From the NCBI GenBank assembly GCA_009392775.1, contig VFFT01000035.1, positions 1 to 12,723 on the forward strand: a stretch of 12,723 bases of DNA. The letters are read 5' to 3'. Numbering within the stretch: position 1 is the stretch's first letter; each line of letters begins with the position of its first letter. This document shows positions 1 to 6,390 of the stretch, piece after piece. Made by a program: the position numbers and the translations under genes. The notes beneath the pieces were generated by a model. The model searched no databases, was not told the DNA's origin, and worked only from the letters and a program-made list of their open reading frames with translations. This DNA is from SAR202 cluster bacterium (GTDB taxonomy: Bacteria > Chloroflexota > Dehalococcoidia > UBA3495).

Positions 1-362
1 TGGAGTGGTCTATGACTCTTTTTCTCTTCCTTTACAGACGTAACACCCTCTAAGATAGCAGCTACTCCAGCTTTACAATCTCCACCCAATATAGTTGTAC
101 CGTCTGAAACTATGCGATCATCCTTTATACTGGGCACTATACCTCTCCCAGGTTCAACCGTATCCATATGAGCTGATAATAAAAGAGGTGAATCGCCTTC
201 CTCGGATGCTATAACATTACCGTGCGCATCCCGAGCTACGCTAAATCCCAGATTTTCCAATATGGGTATCAGATACTGGGCTACTTCCTCTTCCTCATCT
301 GAGGGACTATCAATTTTAACTAGTTCGCAAAAAGAATTAACTATCCTGTCCTGATCAATCAT
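1..362 (-). CDS. M20 family metallopeptidase, PepT-like (partial, N-terminal 120 residues)
   Basis: This is the N-terminal part of a zinc-dependent aminopeptidase/carboxypeptidase-type hydrolase of the M20 clan. Its 3' portion runs off the left edge of the window. The visible 120 residues start MIDQDRIVNSFCELVKIDSPS. They carry the metal-site motif SAHMDTVEPG (His65, Asp67) and then LGGDCKAGVAA, whose Asp95 matches the bridging metal ligand of the family. The spacing and wording (HMDTV, then GDxKAGVA) are closest to tripeptidase PepT and related M20B enzymes, which are usually near 370-410 residues, so about a third is present. The ATG at 362 is preceded by GGAG with a 7-base spacer. The gene is divergent from the MFS carrier. 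No signal peptide is seen, so a cytoplasmic peptidase is likely. Exact substrate class is uncertain because the C-terminal dimerisation domain is missing. Confidence 0.85.
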   Translation of the reverse strand, partial: MIDQDRIVNSFCELVKIDSPSDEEEEVAQYLIPILENLGFSVARDAHGNVIASEEGDSPLLLSAHMDTVEPGRGIVPSIKDDRIVSDGTTILGGDCKAGVAAILEGVTSVKEEKKSHRPL

Positions 363-399
363 AAAATGGCTCCATCATTACCTGTATCTAATTCCTGAC

Positions 400-405
400 A
401 TTATA
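400..405 (-). promoter_or_regulatory. Candidate -10 element for the M20 peptidase
   Basis: A perfect TATAAT reads on the minus strand 37 bases upstream of the peptidase ATG. No good -35 lies 16-18 bases upstream (that stretch is A-rich on this strand), so this is a probable but unproven promoter. Confidence 0.4.
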
Positions 406-427
406 CTTGATATAAAGCCGGTATTTT

Positions 428-456
428 TTGAAATATACTACTGGGCCGAATAAAAC
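428..456 (+). promoter_or_regulatory. Candidate sigma70-type promoter for the MFS gene
   Basis: TTGAAA at 428-433 (5 of 6 to the -35 consensus) is followed by a 17-base spacer and TAAAAC at 451-456 (4 of 6 to the -10 consensus). This would start transcription near 463, giving a leader of about 45 bases before the ATG at 509. It is inferred from consensus only. Confidence 0.4.
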
Positions 457-508
457 ATATATTGCTTACAATAATCCTATATCCTAAATCAGCTTAACAC
501 ATTCATTT

Positions 509-1804
509 ATGACTCCAAGATTGAAAACTAGACCACACGATAAATCACACCGCATTTTTTATGGATGGTGGCTAACCGGCATTGCCGCCCTTGTTATGGT
601 AGTCGGCACAGTTCCGGTTTTTCAGGGTATGCCCGTTTGGTTCGTAGTATTAGAAAGGAACTTCGGGTGGAGCAGAGCTCAACTATCATTAGCTTTTTCT
701 TTGACAAGAGTTGAAGGGACAATAATGGGCCCAATCTCAGGTTATTTGATAGACAGACTTGGACCCAGACGAATGGTAACAATAGGGCTCTTGTTAATAG
801 GAATCGGGTTCCTATTGTTTAGCAGAATCCACAACTTATGGCAATTTTACGTTGCTTTCATAATCATGACTTCAGGAATGGGCCTAGGAACCTGGTTGCC
901 GATGATGACAGTTCTCAATAATTGGTTCATAAAACACAGATCCACTGCAATGGCTATTGCCATGGAAGGATTCGCATTTGGGGGAATAGTAATAATACCT
1001 ATATTGGCCTGGACACTTGACGAAAAAAATGTAGGATTTGACGGCTGGAGGTATACCGCCTTAGCGATCGGGGTTGCAGTCATCATTCTTAGTGTTCCGA
1101 TATCTAGACTGATTAGAAATAGGCCAGAAGACTATGGTCTACTTCCGAAAGGATTAGTGAAGAATGATATACCCTCGTCTACAGAAATTCTAAACGACGC
1201 ACATGACCAAGGCGATTATACATGGAAGCAAGCAATCCGGACCCGTGCATTTTGGCTAATATCCATGGGCCACGCTAGTACTGCAGCAATAGTCGTCACA
1301 TTGATGGTGCATCTGGGGACAATGCTTACCGATAGAGGTTTCTCATTACAAACCATCGGCTGGGTGGTAGCGACACAGACTGGAGTTACAGCTCTGTTTA
1401 ATCTAGTGGGAGGATATGTAGGAGATAAAATACCCATAAGAGTGGCTCTATTCGTGTTTTCAGTTATACAAACTATAGGACTAATAATCCTCTTATTTGC
1501 TTATACGACTCCTATGGTATACATGTTTGCGATAGTTTATGGCATAGGATGGGGTGGTAGGGCACCTCTAACGACAGCAATACGCGGTGTATATTTTGGT
1601 AGAAAAGCTTTTGCCAGTATCACAGGATTCTCAATGATACCTATGAACATATTGCATTTGATAGCACCACTTTTTGCCGGAATAATGTTCGATATCACTC
1701 GAAGTTACACTATTCCCTTCTCTGCTATAGCCGTCGTGAGTTTTATCGGTTCCGTTCTATTCTTAATGCTAGGGAATCCACAGAAACTAACATCTACCGA
1801 CTGA
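509..1804 (+). CDS. MFS transporter, OFA/monocarboxylate-like
   Basis: This 431-residue protein has the size and about 12 hydrophobic segments of a major facilitator superfamily carrier in the cytoplasmic membrane. A short basic N-terminus is followed by the first membrane segment at about residues 18-38. The FGWSRAQLSLAFSL stretch (about 52-65) and the GYLIDRLGPRR loop (residues 78-88) are the MFS A-motif region. This wording is typical of carriers annotated as oxalate/formate-antiporter-like (OFA) or monocarboxylate transporters, so a small organic acid is a reasonable but unproven substrate. The middle cytoplasmic loop lies around residues 205-245. The ATG at 509 has no clear Shine-Dalgarno sequence. 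No other upstream start is evident and the N-terminus is complete for the family. The gene lies close to the catabolic genes to its right and may import their substrate. It converges on the VanZ-like gene with only 7 bases between stop codons. Confidence 0.88.
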   Translation: MTPRLKTRPHDKSHRIFYGWWLTGIAALVMVVGTVPVFQGMPVWFVVLERNFGWSRAQLSLAFSLTRVEGTIMGPISGYLIDRLGPRRMVTIGLLLIGIGFLLFSRIHNLWQFYVAFIIMTSGMGLGTWLPMMTVLNNWFIKHRSTAMAIAMEGFAFGGIVIIPILAWTLDEKNVGFDGWRYTALAIGVAVIILSVPISRLIRNRPEDYGLLPKGLVKNDIPSSTEILNDAHDQGDYTWKQAIRTRAFWLISMGHASTAAIVVTLMVHLGTMLTDRGFSLQTIGWVVATQTGVTALFNLVGGYVGDKIPIRVALFVFSVIQTIGLIILLFAYTTPMVYMFAIVYGIGWGGRAPLTTAIRGVYFGRKAFASITGFSMIPMNILHLIAPLFAGIMFDITRSYTIPFSAIAVVSFIGSVLFLMLGNPQKLTSTD

Positions 1805-1811
1805 ACATAAA

Positions 1812-2246
1812 CTACACATTGCTCATGTATTTATTCTTACGATAGACATAAATAATTTTAAAAAGCACTACCACTACTACGGCACCTATAATATCTACTA
1901 AAACATCCTCTGTAGAACCATAACGTCCAGCGACATAGGATTGCCGAATCTCATCATAGGTTGCGAATGCCCCAGCAAAAACAACGACGGCAATGAGACA
2001 TACAGGTTTAAAAGCTCTCGACATAAGCCATACGGATAAGTTGAATAAATAAAGAGTAGCCAGGACGGAGTAAAGAACCAGATGCCCAATGATATTCACT
2101 GATTGTCCAAGCCACCAAAGCCTTCGAAGCCCATTATCCATGTCCTGTCCAGGCACGGATGAGAGGTTAATAATAAATATCATCCAACCAGCTGCGGCTA
2201 CAGCGGCCAAGGCTCTGAACCACCACCTACCATATCTTGATTGCAA
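1812..2246 (-). CDS. VanZ-like family membrane protein
   Basis: A 144-residue membrane protein with four predicted segments (about residues 12-28, 53-70, 81-97 and 113-135). It carries the VanZ-family signature: NLSSVPG after the first segment, GHLVLYSVLA in the second, and DEIRQSYVAGRYGSTEDVLVD (from residue 98) leading into the last segment. VanZ gives low-level teicoplanin resistance in enterococci; most chromosomal family members have no assigned role, and nothing here points to glycopeptide resistance. The start is a TTG at 2246. An in-frame TGA lies five codons upstream with no ATG or GTG between, and GAAGAG sits about 8 bases before the TTG. The stop codon is 7 bases from the MFS stop, with no obvious hairpin terminator between the two genes. 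Length is normal for the family. Confidence 0.85.
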   Translation of the reverse strand: MQSRYGRWWFRALAAVAAAGWMIFIINLSSVPGQDMDNGLRRLWWLGQSVNIIGHLVLYSVLATLYLFNLSVWLMSRAFKPVCLIAVVVFAGAFATYDEIRQSYVAGRYGSTEDVLVDIIGAVVVVVLFKIIYVYRKNKYMSNV

Positions 2247-2289
2247 CGTCGTAACTCTTCACATTAACCGGCCAAACATGACTACAAAA

Positions 2290-2318
2290 ATACTAGCGGG
2301 AAGCTATAAATTCCTCAA
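2290..2318 (-). promoter_or_regulatory. Candidate promoter for the VanZ-like gene
   Basis: On the minus strand TTGAGG (2313-2318) is separated by 17 bases from TAGTAT (2290-2295), each matching 4 of 6 consensus positions. Transcription would start near 2283, giving a leader of about 36 bases. It overlaps the last codons of the broken reading frame upstream. Confidence 0.3.
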
Positions 2319-2524
2319 GATGAATACTTTTTCCCTTTGGCACCGTCTATTTTGGCTAATACAGCTTCCCTAAGCATCCTTAACACATGCCAGAGATCCT
2401 CTGCGATCTCATCAGTATTAGAATCTGCTTTACAAGCGACCGATCTAAGAGCTCAAGCCACATCAGTGAATCCTTGCATGCTAAGACTATGGCCTAATAT
2501 CCACAACGGACGATTGATATACAT
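2315..2524 (-). pseudogene. Short coding-like frame interrupted by an in-frame TGA
   Basis: Reading the minus strand from an ATG at 2524 gives 23 residues ending MQGFTDVA, a TGA at 2453-2455, and then 45 further residues in the same frame to a TGA at 2315-2317. The second half (ALRSVACKADSNTDEIAED, then LWHVLRMLREAVLAKIDGAK, and a basic tail) looks like real protein: an amphipathic helix with few low-complexity features. It has no start codon of its own before a GTG about 23 codons in. The frame begins 9 bases after the cupin stop and has no Shine-Dalgarno site. The simplest reading is a decayed gene end or nonsense mutation (TGG to TGA would give Trp). TGA is a normal stop elsewhere here (for example the MFS gene), so a variant code is unlikely. 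I do not recognise the family. Confidence 0.35.
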
Positions 2525-2533
2525 AAAAACGAC

Positions 2534-2881
2534 TTAATATCCCGCTTGTCTTAGTGGGACTGTCGCAGTAACACACGGAACATCGCCATGAGTCGCCGTC
2601 GTATGTCCTTTTCCTGTAATGTCTTCTACCAGACGCGCGTCGCCAGGCCCAAATACCATTTTGCTACCGTCTCCAAACCCTATCTCTAGCTGTCCGGATA
2701 AAATAATAACGAACTGTCGTCTCGGGGCTGTATGCCACTCTGATGCTCTCCCCACTGCTGCTTCGCTAAAGGTAATGTGATTAGTAGGTAATCCTTGGAC
2801 CCAATCGGGCTTGTTAGAGATGTCGATCTCCTCACAATGAGTCTGTCCATCTTCACCTGTATACATTCTATAAGTACCCAT
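2534..2881 (-). CDS. Cupin-domain protein
   Basis: A 115-residue single-domain cupin. It opens MGTYRMYTGEDGQTHCEEID and has the first cupin motif around WHTAPRRQFVIILSGQLEIG (residues 49-68). The second motif region is FGPGDARLVEDITGKGH (about 77-93). The His pair of canonical metal cupins is reduced: His50 and His93 are present, but the second His of the HxH motif is not. Metal binding or catalysis is therefore uncertain; a binding, isomerase or sensor role is possible. The open frame extends to 2968, but the added 29 residues look non-coding. The ATG at 2881 has GGAGG five bases upstream and gives the usual length for this small family. It is transcribed away from the amidohydrolase and shares its control region, so a role in the same catabolic unit is likely. 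No signal peptide is visible. Confidence 0.85.
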   Translation of the reverse strand: MGTYRMYTGEDGQTHCEEIDISNKPDWVQGLPTNHITFSEAAVGRASEWHTAPRRQFVIILSGQLEIGFGDGSKMVFGPGDARLVEDITGKGHTTATHGDVPCVTATVPLRQAGY

Positions 2882-2886
2882 ACATG

Positions 2887-2891
2887 CCTCC
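2887..2891 (-). promoter_or_regulatory. Ribosome binding site fixing the cupin start
   Basis: GGAGG on the minus strand lies 5 bases before the ATG at 2881. It supports this start over the longer open frame that begins at 2968. Confidence 0.7.
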
Positions 2892-2901
2892 ATACAATAT
2901 G

Positions 2902-2914
2902 TTAAGTAACTTAA
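2902..2914. promoter_or_regulatory. 13-bp dyad, possible operator in the cupin leader
   Basis: TTAAGT-A-ACTTAA is a perfect inverted repeat with a one-base centre, 20 bases upstream of the cupin start and inside the divergent cupin/amidohydrolase control region. A dimeric repressor site is plausible. No regulator gene lies next to it. Confidence 0.35.
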
Positions 2915-3033
2915 TGACCATAGTATCCAAACTGCATACTCGCTCATCCAACTGGAAAATTGTAACATCTACTGGAGCTTATAGCTAAACTCCCTTGACT
3001 CATAATCCACGTAGCTTTACTCTACTCGACGGT

Positions 3034-3039
3034 TATAAT
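3034..3039 (+). promoter_or_regulatory. Candidate -10 box for the amidohydrolase operon
   Basis: A perfect TATAAT on the plus strand lies 63 bases upstream of the amidohydrolase ATG. No good -35 sits 16-18 bases upstream, so activator dependence is possible. The predicted start site is next to the hairpin at 3047-3062. Confidence 0.45.
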
Positions 3040-3046
3040 ACTAGAT

Positions 3047-3062
3047 GCTTGCATGCGCAAGC
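3047..3062. promoter_or_regulatory. Inverted repeat at the expected transcription start of the amidohydrolase operon
   Basis: GCTTGC-ATGC-GCAAGC has perfect 6-bp arms and a 4-base centre. CTAGAT flanks it on both sides as a direct repeat (3041-3046 and 3062-3067). It begins about 7 bases after the TATAAT, so it could act as an operator over the start site or as a 5' hairpin in the mRNA. Confidence 0.4.
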
Positions 3063-3090
3063 TAGATCAATATTAGAATTCTTACAGAAC

Positions 3091-3097
3091 GAGAGGA
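3091..3097 (+). promoter_or_regulatory. Ribosome binding site fixing the amidohydrolase start
   Basis: GAGAGGA ends 5 bases before the ATG at 3103. It selects this start over a frame that opens 36 codons upstream and whose extra residues do not resemble the family. Confidence 0.65.
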
Positions 3098-3102
3098 CTT
3101 CC

Positions 3103-4071
3103 ATGCGATCTATTGATATCCATGCACATATAACTCCCGAAAACTGCCTAGACGCCATGGTTGCTAATACCGGCTGGCATTGCCTTAGCGCAGAGCAAAT
3201 AGGAAGACGATTTAACAATTACACTCCACGTGGAATGTGGAATCCTGAGGATCGTATAAAAGACATGGATTCACTAGGGGTAGACGTTCATGTACTATCA
3301 ACACATTCGTTTCTTTACGCTTATGAATGCGACGCGCAACAGGTCCTCACAATGGATAAGGAATGCAACGAGTACGTGTCCCAATTAACCAAAGACTATC
3401 CCACTAGGTTCTCTGGGCTGGCAAATTTACCGATGCAAGATGTTAGGTTGGCAGCCAAAGAACTTGAAAGGTCAGTAACTAAACTTGGACTAAAGGGCGC
3501 TATGATAGGGGATCACGTAAACGGTATAACTTACGATGATCCGATGTTCTATCCCTTATGGGAAACCGCCGAGCAGCTAGGTGCGGTTATGCTAATTCAC
3601 CAAGACGGTCCGACAGTAGTAAGTCCTCGAAATAATAAATATCACCTATCGAATAGTATCGGAAACCTGGCCGATCGAGCGGTCACATTTGCTTCATTCG
3701 TATTCGGAGGTGTCATCGACAAGTTCCCTGATTTGAAAATATGTCTATGCCATGGTGGTGGCTACACATGTTATGGCATAGGCCGCATGGACAGGGGGTG
3801 GCAGGTCCGCCCAGAATCAAGGAGAAATATTTCCCAAGCGCCGAGCTCTTATTTGAATCGGTTTTATTACGATTGCCTGACCCATAGCGAATCAGATCTC
3901 AGGTACCTAATTGATACCGTTGGTGTAGATAAAGTCGTTTTCGGCACAGACTGGCCAGCAGACATGCAGATCGACTGGCCAGTGTCTTGGGTTCTGGGAT
4001 TACAAAGTCTCACTTTATCAGAGAAAGAATCTATACTACACAAGAATTTAGAAACGCTGCTAAATTTATGA
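3103..4071 (+). CDS. Amidohydrolase family 2, ACMSD-like metal-dependent hydrolase/decarboxylase
   Basis: A 322-residue TIM-barrel amidohydrolase of the PF04909 (amidohydrolase 2/ACMSD) family. Members include aminocarboxymuconate-semialdehyde decarboxylase, gamma-resorcylate decarboxylase and 4-oxalomesaconate hydratase-type enzymes. The N-terminal IDIHAHITPE supplies His7 and His9, LIHQDGP supplies His166, CLCHGGGY supplies His217 and FGTDWPAD supplies the catalytic Asp283. All five expected metal or active-site positions are therefore present. The length matches the family. The usual chemistry is non-oxidative decarboxylation or hydrolysis at a divalent metal site on a carboxylated ring or dienoic acid; the substrate here is unknown. 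The protein has no signal peptide and is likely cytoplasmic. It is first in an apparent operon with the SMP-30 gene (28-base gap) and the SDR gene. The ATG at 3103 has a good Shine-Dalgarno site. Confidence 0.9.
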   Translation: MRSIDIHAHITPENCLDAMVANTGWHCLSAEQIGRRFNNYTPRGMWNPEDRIKDMDSLGVDVHVLSTHSFLYAYECDAQQVLTMDKECNEYVSQLTKDYPTRFSGLANLPMQDVRLAAKELERSVTKLGLKGAMIGDHVNGITYDDPMFYPLWETAEQLGAVMLIHQDGPTVVSPRNNKYHLSNSIGNLADRAVTFASFVFGGVIDKFPDLKICLCHGGGYTCYGIGRMDRGWQVRPESRRNISQAPSSYLNRFYYDCLTHSESDLRYLIDTVGVDKVVFGTDWPADMQIDWPVSWVLGLQSLTLSEKESILHKNLETLLNL

Positions 4072-4088
4072 AGTACTGCAGCGATGCT

Positions 4089-4092
4089 GAGG
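4089..4092 (+). promoter_or_regulatory. Ribosome binding site supporting a TTG start for the SMP-30 gene
   Basis: GAGG lies 7 bases before the TTG at 4100. The next in-frame ATG, at 4121, has no comparable site. Confidence 0.55.
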
Positions 4093-4099
4093 TTGCATA

Positions 4100-5023
4100 T
4101 TGGAACTAGAATACCATGAAATGGCCTCTGGTCTCAGATTCCCAGAAGGTCCTATAGCTCTCTCAGATGGAAGCGTCCTATTGCTTGAAATAGAACGCCA
4201 GACACTCAGTCGAGTCTTAGTAAATGGCACAATACAAGTTGTGGCTACTCTAGAAGGGGGCCCAAACGGCGCGGCAGTAGGACCAGATGGTGCAATATAC
4301 ATCTGCAACAATGGTGGATTCAATTGGATTGAAAGAAACAGTCGCCTTTTGCCTGGCACACAACCAGAGCATTTTGGCGGTGGAAGCATTCAACGGGTAG
4401 AGATGTCTTCTGGGAAGGTGGATACGATATATCGTGATTGTTCAGAGAATATTCTAAGAGGTCCTAACGATATCGTGTTCGCTAAAGATGGATCATTCTG
4501 GTTCACAGATCTTGGGAAGATGAGGGATAGAGACAAGGATTATGGCGGCTTGTATTTTGCCAATATAGACGGTACTCACATAGAAGAAAAGATATTTCCT
4601 ATACCAGGGGGAGGAAACGGAGTAGGTTTGTCCCCCGACGGAAAATCTATATATGTCGCAGAGACCGCGAGTGGTAGGTTATTTGGTTGGGAACTACAGC
4701 AAGACGGTTCATTGCCAGATGGCCTAACAGCCGGGTTCCGCAATATTGTATATACGCCTGACGACTACATCAATTTTGACTCGCTAGCCGTGGAGGAAAA
4801 CGGTAATATATGTGTCGCAACAATTGGGCCCGGACAAATCACAGTAATATCTCCAAATGGAGAGAAAAGCGAACGCATTAGCGTGGGGAATGACCCTCTA
4901 ATCACCAACATATGCTTTGGTGGTCCGGACATGCGAACAGCATATATAACCCTGTCATCTACAGGACGATTAATTACATGCCAGTGGCCTAGGCCAGGGT
5001 TAAACTTGAATTTCCAAATCTAA
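4100..5023 (+). CDS. SMP-30/gluconolactonase/LRE family protein
   Basis: A 307-residue six-bladed beta-propeller of the SMP-30/gluconolactonase family, which hydrolyses sugar or other lactones at a single divalent metal. The N-terminal GLRFPEGPI gives Glu16, RGPNDIVF gives Asn123, GGGNGVGLSPDG gives Asn173 and NFDSLAVEENGN gives Asp227. These match the family's four metal-site positions, although Ser replaces the more usual Gly after Asp227. Blade strands such as GSFWFTDLG and KSIYVAETASGRL recur. No signal peptide is present. The start is a TTG at 4100: an in-frame TGA lies four codons upstream, and GAGG sits 7 bases before the TTG. It follows the amidohydrolase by 28 bases and precedes the SDR by 32, consistent with one transcript. 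The lactone may be the SDR's oxidation product or an intermediate before the amidohydrolase; the order is not known. Confidence 0.9.
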   Translation: MELEYHEMASGLRFPEGPIALSDGSVLLLEIERQTLSRVLVNGTIQVVATLEGGPNGAAVGPDGAIYICNNGGFNWIERNSRLLPGTQPEHFGGGSIQRVEMSSGKVDTIYRDCSENILRGPNDIVFAKDGSFWFTDLGKMRDRDKDYGGLYFANIDGTHIEEKIFPIPGGGNGVGLSPDGKSIYVAETASGRLFGWELQQDGSLPDGLTAGFRNIVYTPDDYINFDSLAVEENGNICVATIGPGQITVISPNGEKSERISVGNDPLITNICFGGPDMRTAYITLSSTGRLITCQWPRPGLNLNFQI

Positions 5024-5045
5024 ACAATAATCAGCCCTACATATT

Positions 5046-5049
5046 GAGG
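5046..5049 (+). promoter_or_regulatory. Ribosome binding site fixing the SDR start
   Basis: GAGG lies 6 bases before the ATG at 5056. The frame could open at a TTG at 5044, but that would overlap this site and add only four residues. Confidence 0.6.
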
Positions 5050-5055
5050 TGTGTT

Positions 5056-5805
5056 ATGAGATTGAATGATAAAGCAGTATTGATTAGCGGCGGAGCTCGA
5101 GGAATGGGGTCCGTTGAAGCCAAGCTGTTTTGCAGTGAGGGAGCCTCTGTAATAATAGGGGACATACTGGAAGAGGAAGGCCGCAAGATTGAGGCAGAGA
5201 TAAGTGAATCTGGTGGAGTGTGTATATTTGTCAGACTAGATGTGACATCAGAGGAAGATTGGGAATCAGCCGTGAACCTGGCTGTCGAACGTTTTGGAAA
5301 ACTAGATATTCTGATTAACAACGCGGGGATATTCCCAATGGAAAGCATCGAAGACACAACCGTAGAATCTTGGGACAGAGTCATGGACGTTAACGCCAAA
5401 GGTGTTTTTCTAGGCACCAAAGCCGCCATACCAGCAATGAGAACCTCAGGAGGTGGATCAATAATAAACCTGTCGTCTATAGCTGGCCTAGTTGGGAGCG
5501 CATATTCAGCTTCTTACAACGCAACAAAAGGAGCCGTTCGACTGTTAACCAAATCCACAGCAATTCAGTACGCTAAAGACGGTATACGCGCTAATTCCAT
5601 TCACCCCGGTCTAATAGACACTCTAATGGCATCTGAATTGCTCTCTGACCCTGAGCTACAAATTAAGAGGCTAGCATCTACACCCATGGGCAGAACTGGT
5701 ACTGCCGAGGAGATAGCATACGGTGCCTTATTCTTAGCGTCAGACGAGTCCTCATTTATGACTGGTAGCGAATTGGTTATAGATGGCGGTTTTACTGCCC
5801 AATAA
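5056..5805 (+). CDS. Classical SDR family oxidoreductase
   Basis: A 249-residue NAD(P)-dependent dehydrogenase/reductase with the full classical short-chain set: cofactor loop SGGARGMG (residues 11-18), LDVT (61-64), NNAG (88-91), Asn113 in DVNAKG, catalytic Ser141 in INLSSIAG, and Tyr154/Lys158 in YNATK. The C-terminal ASDESSFMTGSELVIDGGF is the usual family end. Asp36 after the second strand (VIIGDILEE) favours NAD(H) over NADP(H) by the family rule. Length is standard, about 250 residues, and no signal peptide is seen. It is the last gene of the amidohydrolase/SMP-30/SDR run. It would oxidise an alcohol or sugar (or reduce the matching carbonyl) in the same pathway, perhaps forming the lactone that the SMP-30 protein opens. 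Substrate cannot be assigned, as this family is very broad. Confidence 0.92.
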   Translation: MRLNDKAVLISGGARGMGSVEAKLFCSEGASVIIGDILEEEGRKIEAEISESGGVCIFVRLDVTSEEDWESAVNLAVERFGKLDILINNAGIFPMESIEDTTVESWDRVMDVNAKGVFLGTKAAIPAMRTSGGGSIINLSSIAGLVGSAYSASYNATKGAVRLLTKSTAIQYAKDGIRANSIHPGLIDTLMASELLSDPELQIKRLASTPMGRTGTAEEIAYGALFLASDESSFMTGSELVIDGGFTAQ

Positions 5806-5855
5806 ACGCGAAGTGTTTGCGTAGAAAACTCGGTAAAAATTATCCCAATATACGT

Positions 5856-5861
5856 TATAAT
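5856..5861 (+). promoter_or_regulatory. Candidate -10 box for the membrane protein at 5881
   Basis: A perfect TATAAT lies 19 bases before the GTG at 5881, with a weak -35 (GTAAAA, 5833-5838, 3 of 6) at 17-base spacing. The leader would be only about 12 bases, which may explain why no Shine-Dalgarno site is seen. Confidence 0.4.
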
Positions 5862-5880
5862 TTTATGCGCAAATACTCAG

Positions 5881-6375
5881 GTGCAAATCCTAAAATCAAC
5901 TAACCCAATCGAATATAATATGCTGAAAAAAAATAAATACTTACAAAAAACAATGGAATACCTATCCGGTCTAATGAATCAGCGAGCCATGCTCTACCTA
6001 GCAATTGGTGGCGTCTCTATATGCTTGATACTAATAATACTAGGGTTCATATTCCCCCAAGGTATACCTACTGACAATCAGAATGTATCCGATGATCCTG
6101 ACACAATTGTTGAGACTTACGCAGGGATCACTTCGAAGTACACTGCCAGCCAAGCCATAGATTTCGTAAAATCTGTAATCCAATCTGATAATCTAGGAAA
6201 TCCTAGATGCAATACTGAACAAGGTGAGTTTGTAGCATTCTTCTCGCACAGAAAATACTGGAAAGTAGCTTTTTCTTGCCCGCCGGATGTTTCTGAAGGC
6301 GTACACGTCCGCACAGAATATACCTATGAGTTTAATGAATGGGATGAGACCGTAAAAAATACTACCCTGCAATAA
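5881..6375 (+). CDS. Hypothetical single-pass membrane protein
   Basis: I do not recognise this 164-residue protein. A basic, Lys- and Asn-rich N-terminus of about 35 residues is followed by one strong membrane segment (about residues 36-59, AMLYLAIGGVSICLILIILG). A soluble C-terminal region of about 100 residues comes next. Under the positive-inside rule this part lies outside the cytoplasm, with a Thr/Ser/Asp-rich stretch and two cysteines (110 and 133) that could form a disulfide. The C-terminal half (EFVAFFSHRKYWKVAFSC and EYTYEFNEWDETVK) looks like a small beta-rich domain. The start is uncertain: a GTG at 5881 fits the nearby TATAAT, while ATG codons at 5920 and 5953 are alternatives and none has a clear ribosome site. 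The stop lies 15 bases from the stop of the convergent YkgJ-type gene. An 18-bp palindrome lies inside the gene. Confidence 0.7.
   Translation: MQILKSTNPIEYNMLKKNKYLQKTMEYLSGLMNQRAMLYLAIGGVSICLILIILGFIFPQGIPTDNQNVSDDPDTIVETYAGITSKYTASQAIDFVKSVIQSDNLGNPRCNTEQGEFVAFFSHRKYWKVAFSCPPDVSEGVHVRTEYTYEFNEWDETVKNTTLQ
6191..6208. repeat. 18-bp palindrome inside the membrane-protein gene
   Basis: ATCTAGGA-AA-TCCTAGAT has perfect 8-bp arms around a 2-base centre, within codons for the extracytoplasmic domain. One such repeat could arise by chance in a window this size, so no function is assigned. Confidence 0.6.
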
Positions 6376-6390
6376 CATTATTTTGGACAA

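Noticed and set aside
1812..2246. Antibiotic (teicoplanin) resistance gene based on VanZ similarity
   Set aside because: Only family-level similarity is visible and no van cluster genes are nearby. Chromosomal VanZ-like proteins are widespread and mostly uncharacterised.
2337..2537. Plus-strand open frame of 66 codons opposite the broken minus-strand frame
   Set aside because: Ser/Thr/Leu-rich shadow translation without a ribosome site. The opposite strand gives the more protein-like reading.
2882..2968. 29-residue N-terminal extension of the cupin
   Set aside because: The extension is Trp/Tyr-rich with no family similarity, lacks a Shine-Dalgarno site, and the ATG at 2881 has a strong one.
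2995..3102. 36-residue N-terminal extension of the amidohydrolase
   Set aside because: It would cover the promoter and hairpin. Family proteins start just before the metal-binding IDIHAHI motif, where an ATG with a good ribosome site exists at 3103.
5804..5818. Possible terminator hairpin after the SDR gene (AAACGC-GAA-GTGTTT)
   Set aside because: Short stem with a G-T pair, a three-base loop and no U-run after it, so it is not convincing as an intrinsic terminator.
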